From Erysipelotrichaceae bacterium UBA4808 (GTDB lineage: Bacteria; Bacillota_I; Bacilli_A; Erysipelotrichales; Erysipelotrichaceae): 17,168 bases of DNA. The notes beneath the pieces are model-generated. The model saw nothing but the letters and a program-made list of their open reading frames with translations. It ran no database searches and was not told the DNA's origin. The position numbers and the translations under genes were made by a program. Below are positions 13,166-17,168 of the stretch, piece by piece (position 1 is the first letter of the stretch; every line of letters starts with the position of its first letter). The stretch is from the NCBI GenBank assembly GCA_002402585.1, contig DHGC01000091.1, positions 1,008 to 18,175 on the forward strand, written 5' to 3'.

Positions 13166-13813
13166 CTAAATAAAGAACAAGATGGCAATGAAGTGCGTAG
13201 CAGCTGCAATATTGATGAACAGGTGCCAAATGAAATGGAAATAAGGACGATGTTTCTGGGCATAGAACCAAGCACCTGCACTGTAGAAGATACCACCCAA
13301 AGCAATCAAGATGCCAAACCAGATGTTTGCGGTACGCACGAGATCTGGAATAAATAAGACCGCGATCCAACCCATCGTCAGATAGATGGTTAACGAAGCC
13401 TTTGGAACCTTACGACGCACAAGCGACTTATACAGTATTCCAACAAAAACCATGGTCCACTGTATAACTAGAATCAAAGTACCCTTCCATCCTCCAATCA
13501 AAGAGATGGCAACGGGTGTATACGATCCAGCAATCGCAAAATAGATGAAGATATGATCCAAAATCTGCATGACTAATTTATGTTTGCTCTTAGGCGCCAT
13601 CGCGTGATACAGCGTAGAGCTTAAAAACATAAGCATCAAACTAATAACAAAAACGGACACACCCAAAGCTTGGGTCCATCCGCCTTTATTGTAACTATAG
13701 ATTGCACTTATTGGTAAAGCGATGAGCATCGAAGCAGCCATTAACCCATGGGTAATCGAATTTCCAATCTCTTCACCTAAACTGAGTTGTTCGAGGGGTT
13801 GTTTCTTTTGCAT
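13166..13813 (-). CDS. Hemolysin III family (YqfA/PAQR-like) membrane protein
   Basis: From the ATG at 13813 the protein is 215 residues with seven predicted membrane segments. It has the family motifs GEEIGNSITHG at the start, SSTLYHA in the third segment region, LDHIFIYFAIAGSYTP in the middle, and WHLFINIAAATHF near the C-terminus. The conserved histidines and aspartate resemble the metal site of PAQR-type proteins. Despite the name, cytolytic function is not established for most members; roles in membrane homeostasis are proposed. The start is 7 bp after the sodA stop and has no SD. A -10 box overlaps the sodA stop codon six bases before the ATG, pointing to a leaderless mRNA or to coupling with sodA. 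Confidence 0.88.
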   Translation of the reverse strand: MQKKQPLEQLSLGEEIGNSITHGLMAASMLIALPISAIYSYNKGGWTQALGVSVFVISLMLMFLSSTLYHAMAPKSKHKLVMQILDHIFIYFAIAGSYTPVAISLIGGWKGTLILVIQWTMVFVGILYKSLVRRKVPKASLTIYLTMGWIAVLFIPDLVRTANIWFGILIALGGIFYSAGAWFYAQKHRPYFHFIWHLFINIAAATHFIAILFFI

Positions 13814-13819
13814 GCTAGC

Positions 13820-13849
13820 ATTATACAGCAGCAGCGTACAAACGTTCAA
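13820..13849 (-). promoter_or_regulatory. Promoter in the sodA 3' end, for a leaderless hemolysin III-family mRNA
   Basis: TTGAAC (13844-13849), an 18-bp spacer and a perfect TATAAT (13820-13825) read on the minus strand within the last sodA codons and its TAA. Six bases separate the box from the ATG at 13813, so transcription would start on the A of the start codon. Confidence 0.6.
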
Positions 13850-14426
13850 CCTCTTCCCAGTTGATTATGTTCCAGAAGTTGCCAACATATTCAGGACGAC
13901 GGTTCTGATATTTCAAATAATAAGCATGTTCCCAGACATCCAAATTCAAGATTGGTGTGCCTTCATTGAGCGGTGTATCTTGGTTTGGTGTGGATACGAC
14001 TTTCAAATTCTTATCCCCATCAACAATCAACCATGCCCAACCACTACCGAATCGTGTCTTAGCTGCTGTTTCAAATTCTGTTTTGAAGGTATCAAAGCTG
14101 CCGAATGTTTTTGCAATCGCTGCAAGCAAGTCGCCACTTGGTGTTTGACCACGTGCTGGTGCTAAGATTGTCCAGAATAAGTTGTGGTTGAATACACCAC
14201 CCCCATTGTTTCTGACGACATTGCGGATATCCGCTGGGACATTGTCCAAATCCTTCAACAACGCTTCTAAGTTCAATTCGATTTCAGGATGCTTAGCAAG
14301 CGCACCATTTAAGTTGTCGACATAAGCTTGGTGATGTTTCGTATGATGGATGATCATCGTCTGCGCATCGATATAGGGCTCGAGTGCGTCGTATGCATAA
14401 GGTAAATTAGGTAATTGATAGTTCAT
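13821..14426 (-). CDS. sodA: Superoxide dismutase, Mn type
   Basis: The 201-residue enzyme converts superoxide to hydrogen peroxide and oxygen. The four metal ligands are present: H27 (IIHHTKHH), H81 (FNHNLFW), D163 and H167 (NLDVWEHAYY). The active-site glutamine lies in the C-terminal domain (Q149 in PNQDTPL), the position used by Mn enzymes, and the N-terminal half has GGG (75-77) where Fe enzymes carry Gln. Cambialistic activity cannot be excluded. There is no signal peptide, so it is cytoplasmic. The SD AAGGAG is clear. It is followed by the hemolysin III-family gene without a terminator between. Confidence 0.96.
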   Translation of the reverse strand: MNYQLPNLPYAYDALEPYIDAQTMIIHHTKHHQAYVDNLNGALAKHPEIELNLEALLKDLDNVPADIRNVVRNNGGGVFNHNLFWTILAPARGQTPSGDLLAAIAKTFGSFDTFKTEFETAAKTRFGSGWAWLIVDGDKNLKVVSTPNQDTPLNEGTPILNLDVWEHAYYLKYQNRRPEYVGNFWNIINWEEVERLYAAAV

Positions 14427-14458
14427 TTTATTCTCCTTTTAAATGTTAGCCTAAACCA

Positions 14459-14487
14459 ACTTTAGCAAGTTAACCTTTTGCTTTCAA
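14459..14487 (-). promoter_or_regulatory. Probable sodA promoter
   Basis: TTGAAA (14482-14487), a 17-bp spacer and TAAAGT (14459-14464) preceded by TGC read on the minus strand. The -10 is imperfect but has the TGn extension. The SD and start codon follow at a normal distance. Confidence 0.5.
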
Positions 14488-14506
14488 TCAATATGCCCAT
14501 AAAAAA

Positions 14507-14526
14507 CCTCAACTGTAACGTTGAGG
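14507..14526 (-). terminator. Terminator of the cysK-ECF S operon, inside the coding end
   Basis: CCTCAAC-GTTACA-GTTGAGG followed by six Ts reads on the minus strand. The 5' arm and loop are the last sense codons of the ECF S gene (PQRYS) and the stop TGA lies in the 3' arm. Confidence 0.88.
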
Positions 14527-15087
14527 CGATATCTTTCGAATGGCTTTCACCACAGCTGGGACGATGATCACAGCTGCGAATAACTCGAGCAATCCATTGG
14601 TTGAAATGATGATGGTGATGATGGTCGAAAAAGCTTGATTGAAACTCAAGACCCCTTCCGATGCAAAGATGAAAATTGAACTTAGAACCAAGACCGTATT
14701 GCTCAATGTCCCAACGCCTGCGACCAAACCGTATTTCAATGCTTCTTTCATATTAACCTTATCCAAGGCCATGGTGATATACGATACAATCAAACCTACC
14801 AATACACGAGGTACGATTGATACCATCGGATTCAAGAAAATCATGGCTTCGATTGTTCCCAAGGTCAGGGCATAGAAATAACTGGTCAGACCCCAGGTCA
14901 AGCCCAAGACCAAACCCCCGATCGGGCCCATTAGAGCTGCTCCAATCAAGACTGGAATGTGGATGGTAGTAATGGAAAATAGTCCAGTTTGGATGTATCC
15001 AATATTCGGAATAAAGGTCATTAGGATGATTAGACCCATCAAGATGCCTAAGCGTGTGATGCGTTGGATGGATTGACGACGATTCAT
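14509..15087 (-). CDS. ECF transporter S component, substrate unknown
   Basis: The 192-residue, highly hydrophobic protein with about six membrane segments has the hallmarks of an energy-coupling-factor S component of the broad PF12822 (PanT/FolT-like) group. These are TIHIPVLIGAALMGPIGGLV (residues 41-60), a GLTWGLTS segment, FLNPMVSIVPRVLVGL near 84-99 and a small-residue-rich core (LVAGVGTLSNTVLV). It should bind a vitamin or small metabolite and share an EcfAA'T module encoded elsewhere. The substrate cannot be read from the sequence; pantothenate is one possibility by similarity. It lies 8 bp after cysK with an AAGGAG SD, so both are co-transcribed, hinting at a link with cysteine or sulfur metabolism. 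Confidence 0.85.
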   Translation of the reverse strand: MNRRQSIQRITRLGILMGLIILMTFIPNIGYIQTGLFSITTIHIPVLIGAALMGPIGGLVLGLTWGLTSYFYALTLGTIEAMIFLNPMVSIVPRVLVGLIVSYITMALDKVNMKEALKYGLVAGVGTLSNTVLVLSSIFIFASEGVLSFNQAFSTIITIIISTNGLLELFAAVIIVPAVVKAIRKISPQRYS

Positions 15088-15095
15088 TGTTCTCC

Positions 15096-16031
15096 TTATT
15101 CAGCTTCAAATAAAGCTGTCGATAGGTAGCGCTCACCGTTATCCGGCAGGATGACGACGATGTTCTTGCCTTTGTTTTCTGCTCGTAGTGCGTATTCAAC
15201 GGCGCTGTGTAAAGCAGCACCACTTGAGATGCCTACCAGTACACCCTCTATTTTAGCAAGCAATCGCGCTTTGTCAAAAGCTTCCTCTGTTTTGACCTTT
15301 AAGATCTCATCGTAGATTTTCGTATCCAATGTCTTTGGGATGAATCCGGCTGCCCAACCTTGGATCTTATGTGGGCCTGCACGACCTTCACTTAAAAGAG
15401 GTGCATCAAAGGGTTCCGATGCGACAACCCAGACATCTTTATTCTTTTCTTTCAGGAATCGACCCGCTCCACTGATGGTTCCACCGGTCCCAATACCTGC
15501 AATCAAAGCATCCACATTGCCCTCTAGAGCTTCATAAATCTCTCTACCCGTTGTCCGATAATGAACATCTGGATTGGCTGGATTCTCAAATTGAGATGGA
15601 ACAAAAGCATTTGGAATGGTCTTAGCCAACTCTTCTGCTTTTGCGATCGCACCCTTCATGCCCAAAGGACCTTCCGTTAAGACCAATTCTGCACCAAAGG
15701 CTTTCAATAACTTTCTTCGCTCAACACTCATGGTTTCAGGCATCGTAAGAATGATACGATAACCTTTACTTGCAGCAATAGCTGCTAAACCGATCCCCGT
15801 GTTCCCACTGGTTGGCTCAACAATAACCGAACCTCTCTTTAAGAAACCTTCTTGTTCAGCACGTTCGATCATGGCTAAAGCGATACGATCCTTGACACTT
15901 CCTGCTGGATTGAACGATTCTAGTTTTGCATAGATTTGTGCTTCGATACCCAATTCTTTTTCAAAACGATTCAAACGTAACAACGGCGTGTTGCCGATAA
16001 GTTCACGTGCACTTTGTACGACTCTTGACAT
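15096..16031 (-). CDS. cysK: Cysteine synthase (O-acetylserine sulfhydrylase)
   Basis: The 311-residue PLP enzyme makes cysteine from O-acetylserine and sulfide. The Schiff-base lysine is K47 in NPAGSVKDR, followed by the substrate loop PTSGNTGIGLA (near 73-83), the PLP phosphate loop GTGGTISG (near 181-188) and the C-terminal SSGAA segment. The N-terminus NTPLLRLNR is also typical. Length is normal for CysK; there is no regulatory extension as in cystathionine beta-synthase. The SD AAAGGAGA is strong. It is divergent from an Rrf2-family gene. In B. subtilis CysK binds the Rrf2-family regulator CymR to repress cysteine genes, so a similar pairing is plausible here. Confidence 0.96.
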   Translation of the reverse strand: MSRVVQSARELIGNTPLLRLNRFEKELGIEAQIYAKLESFNPAGSVKDRIALAMIERAEQEGFLKRGSVIVEPTSGNTGIGLAAIAASKGYRIILTMPETMSVERRKLLKAFGAELVLTEGPLGMKGAIAKAEELAKTIPNAFVPSQFENPANPDVHYRTTGREIYEALEGNVDALIAGIGTGGTISGAGRFLKEKNKDVWVVASEPFDAPLLSEGRAGPHKIQGWAAGFIPKTLDTKIYDEILKVKTEEAFDKARLLAKIEGVLVGISSGAALHSAVEYALRAENKGKNIVVILPDNGERYLSTALFEAE

Positions 16032-16042
16032 ATCTCTCCTTT

Positions 16043-16061
16043 ACATAGTATATTGCTATGT
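16043..16061. repeat. Inverted repeat (candidate operator) downstream of the cysK start
   Basis: ACATAG (16043-16048) and CTATGT (16056-16061) form a 6-bp dyad with a 7-bp spacer. It lies just after the predicted cysK transcription start and upstream of the Rrf2 gene's -10. This position fits a repressor site. Confidence 0.5.
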
Positions 16062-16067
16062 ATTATA

Positions 16068-16076
16068 TGCTATAAT
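16068..16076 (+). promoter_or_regulatory. Extended -10 promoter of the Rrf2-family gene
   Basis: TGCTATAAT is a perfect extended -10 on the plus strand, about 46 bp before the ATG at 16123. The -35 position is weak. The box overlaps the divergent cysK -10. Confidence 0.65.
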
Positions 16077-16081
16077 ATAGC
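16069..16081. repeat. Perfect 13-bp palindrome over both divergent -10 boxes
   Basis: GCTATA-A-TATAGC is symmetric about position 16075. It contains the plus-strand TATAAT (16071-16076) and the minus-strand TATATT (16079-16074), so a protein bound here would block both promoters. Confidence 0.6.
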
Positions 16082-16102
16082 TACATCCTAGGGATTTGTC
16101 AA
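16074..16102 (-). promoter_or_regulatory. cysK promoter
   Basis: TTGACA (16097-16102), a 17-bp spacer and TATATT (16074-16079) read on the minus strand. This near-consensus promoter would start at about 16067, giving a leader of about 36 nt with the SD. Confidence 0.8.
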
Positions 16103-16122
16103 TGGATGTGATTGGAGACCGT

Positions 16123-16536
16123 ATGATTTTCAACACCAAAGTACGTTATGGTTTAGCCGTTGTATTCACACTCGCAAATAAAACAGCATACGTTTCAATA
16201 CAATCCATTGCTTCAGAGCTCGGTTTATCGAAAACCTACTTGGAACAAGTCTTTACACTACTTAAAAATAACCAAATCGTAGAGTCAATCAAAGGTCCAC
16301 AAGGTGGTTATCGGCTACTAAATCTCAACGACTTGGATGTCTATACCGTTTTCAAGGCTTTGGATCCTGATTTGATTGCCTATGAAGAAGAGTCTGCATT
16401 CATAGACAAACACTTAAGTAAACATTTAAACGATGCCATTTATCATCCTCTTCATGAAACGATGATCATTCACTTGAAACAACTTCAAATCAAGGATCTC
16501 TTGCCTAAACAAGATGATCCGATGTATTTCATCTAA
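16123..16536 (+). CDS. Rrf2-family transcriptional regulator (CymR-like)
   Basis: With the start at 16123 the protein has 137 residues. It shows the Rrf2 fold: an N-terminal winged helix opening with FNTKVRYGLAVVFTLA, a recognition helix region ELGLSKTYLEQVFTLLK (32-48), and the wing signature GPQGGYRL (58-65). It has no cysteine at all, so it cannot hold an iron-sulfur cluster through cysteines as IscR does. The divergent cysK suggests a CymR-type regulator of cysteine metabolism that may use CysK as a partner. The frame is open nine codons upstream, but GGAG six bases before the ATG at 16123 decides the start. No terminator follows before namA. Confidence 0.88.
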   Translation: MIFNTKVRYGLAVVFTLANKTAYVSIQSIASELGLSKTYLEQVFTLLKNNQIVESIKGPQGGYRLLNLNDLDVYTVFKALDPDLIAYEEESAFIDKHLSKHLNDAIYHPLHETMIIHLKQLQIKDLLPKQDDPMYFI

Positions 16537-16545
16537 TCAATCTCC

Positions 16546-16574
16546 TTTACATTCGTGTATGCGTCTTTTAAACT
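16546..16574 (+). promoter_or_regulatory. Possible namA promoter
   Basis: TTTACA (16546-16551), a 17-bp spacer and TAAACT (16569-16574) would start transcription near 16581, ahead of the SD. Both hexamers are imperfect, and read-through from the Rrf2-family gene is also possible. Confidence 0.45.
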
Positions 16575-16598
16575 GTAACTATTATAAAGGAGTCCAAT

Positions 16599-17168
16599 AT
16601 GTTAAGTCTCAATCCTTATCTTATCCAAAACATTGAATTAAAAAATCGGATCGTCATGCCTCCGATGTGTATGTATTCAGCTGTAAACGGCTTTGTTCAA
16701 CCCTTTCACCTTACCCATTATGGTAGTCGTGCAATGGGTGGTGTCGGTATGGTCATCATCGAAGCAACAGCTGTAAGTCCAGAAGGACGCATCACCGATA
16801 AAGACCTTGGCATTTGGGATGATCAGTTCATCGAAGGTTTACAAAGTCTTGTCCAAGAAATCCATCGCTATGGTGCAAAAGCCTTCATTCAACTTGCGCA
16901 TGCAGGACGCAAAAGCATGTCTAGCGCAAACCCACATATCGCTCCGAGTTCAATCACATTCAGTGAAGAATATGAACAGCCGGTTACGATGGATAGCGAT
17001 GACATCGAACGTTTCAAACAGTGTTTCGTCAATGCTGCGAATCGCGCAATCAAAGCTGGATTCGATGGGATTGAAATCCATGGTGCGCATGGTTATCTCA
17101 TACACGAGTTCTTATCGCCTTTGAGCAATCATCGTGAAGACAATTATGGTGGCAGCTTAGACAATCGT
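16599..17168 (+). CDS. namA: NADPH dehydrogenase NamA-like OYE-family ene-reductase (partial, runs off right edge)
   Basis: The visible 190 residues are the N-terminal half of an FMN-dependent TIM-barrel oxidoreductase of the old yellow enzyme family, thermophilic-like/YqjM class. C24 and Y26 in MPPMCMY correspond to C26 and Y28 of B. subtilis YqjM, which tune FMN. The later GFDGIEIHGAHGYLIHEFLSP carries the histidine pair that binds the substrate carbonyl (HGAH spacing), followed by SNHREDNYGG. Such enzymes reduce activated carbon-carbon double bonds and are often induced by electrophilic stress. An AAAGGAG SD precedes the ATG at normal spacing. The frame stays open to the last base; the full protein should be about 340 residues. 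Confidence 0.93.
   Translation, partial: MLSLNPYLIQNIELKNRIVMPPMCMYSAVNGFVQPFHLTHYGSRAMGGVGMVIIEATAVSPEGRITDKDLGIWDDQFIEGLQSLVQEIHRYGAKAFIQLAHAGRKSMSSANPHIAPSSITFSEEYEQPVTMDSDDIERFKQCFVNAANRAIKAGFDGIEIHGAHGYLIHEFLSPLSNHREDNYGGSLDNR

Noticed and set aside
16096..16122. N-terminal extension of the Rrf2-family regulator by nine codons
   Set aside because: The added residues do not belong to the Rrf2 fold, and the start at 16123 has a proper SD.
16580..16585. TATTAT as a namA -10 box
   Set aside because: Transcription would start after the SD, removing it. The pair at 16546-16574 fits better.

Overview
The window looks like a chromosomal segment of a low-GC Gram-positive bacterium (Bacillota). 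Evidence includes strong Shine-Dalgarno sequences, TTGACA/TATAAT-type promoters, a boxA-bearing rRNA leader, ECF-type vitamin uptake proteins, YgaC- and YutG-like proteins, and a YqjM-like ene-reductase. The partial 16S rRNA resembles the Erysipelotrichia as I remember them; that placement is inference and needs a database comparison. I see no insertion sequence, phage gene, integrase, CRISPR array or tRNA.

Layout. (1) 1-1150, minus: the 5' two thirds of a 16S rRNA gene, its leader (boxA and two abutting GNRA-loop hairpins) and a near-consensus rrn promoter. (2) 1222-2500, minus: a YgaC/Ntdp-like nucleotide phosphatase, then thiT behind a TPP riboswitch. (3) 2535-3002, plus: free methionine-(R)-sulfoxide reductase, convergent with the next operon. 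The two stop codons touch inside the loop of one shared terminator. (4) 3003-9020, minus: a tightly packed run of seven genes. In transcription order these are ankyrin-repeat protein, EF-G-like GTPase, PsuK-like kinase, PgpA-like phosphatase, thioredoxin-like lipoprotein, AAC(3)-family acetyltransferase and O6-alkylguanine-DNA alkyltransferase. They are preceded by an unannotated 31-codon ORF with its own promoter and SD, whose stop codon lies in an intrinsic terminator. (5) 9102-10037, minus: a transglutaminase-like lipoprotein, divergent from an M3 oligoendopeptidase (10110-11804, plus). (6) 11850-14426, minus: an Atg22/UMF1-type MFS transporter, a hemolysin III-family membrane protein and Mn-type superoxide dismutase. 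(7) 14509-16031, minus: cysteine synthase and an ECF S component, divergent from an Rrf2-family (CymR-like) regulator and the start of an OYE-family ene-reductase, which runs off the right edge.

How the genes fit together. Several products deal with oxidative or thiol stress and repair: msrC, sodA, cysK with Rrf2, the thioredoxin-like lipoprotein, ogt and the ene-reductase. Others handle vitamin or cofactor uptake (thiT, ECF S). The items most worth following up are four. First, the 31-codon ORF/terminator leader in front of the ankyrin/EF-G-like operon could be a translation-sensitive attenuator. Second, two genes have a -10 box 6-7 nt from an ATG without SD, which predicts leaderless mRNAs. 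Third, nested palindromes cover both divergent -10 boxes between cysK and the Rrf2 gene. Fourth, the thiT riboswitch expression platform has a hairpin that both buries the SD and ends in a U-tract.
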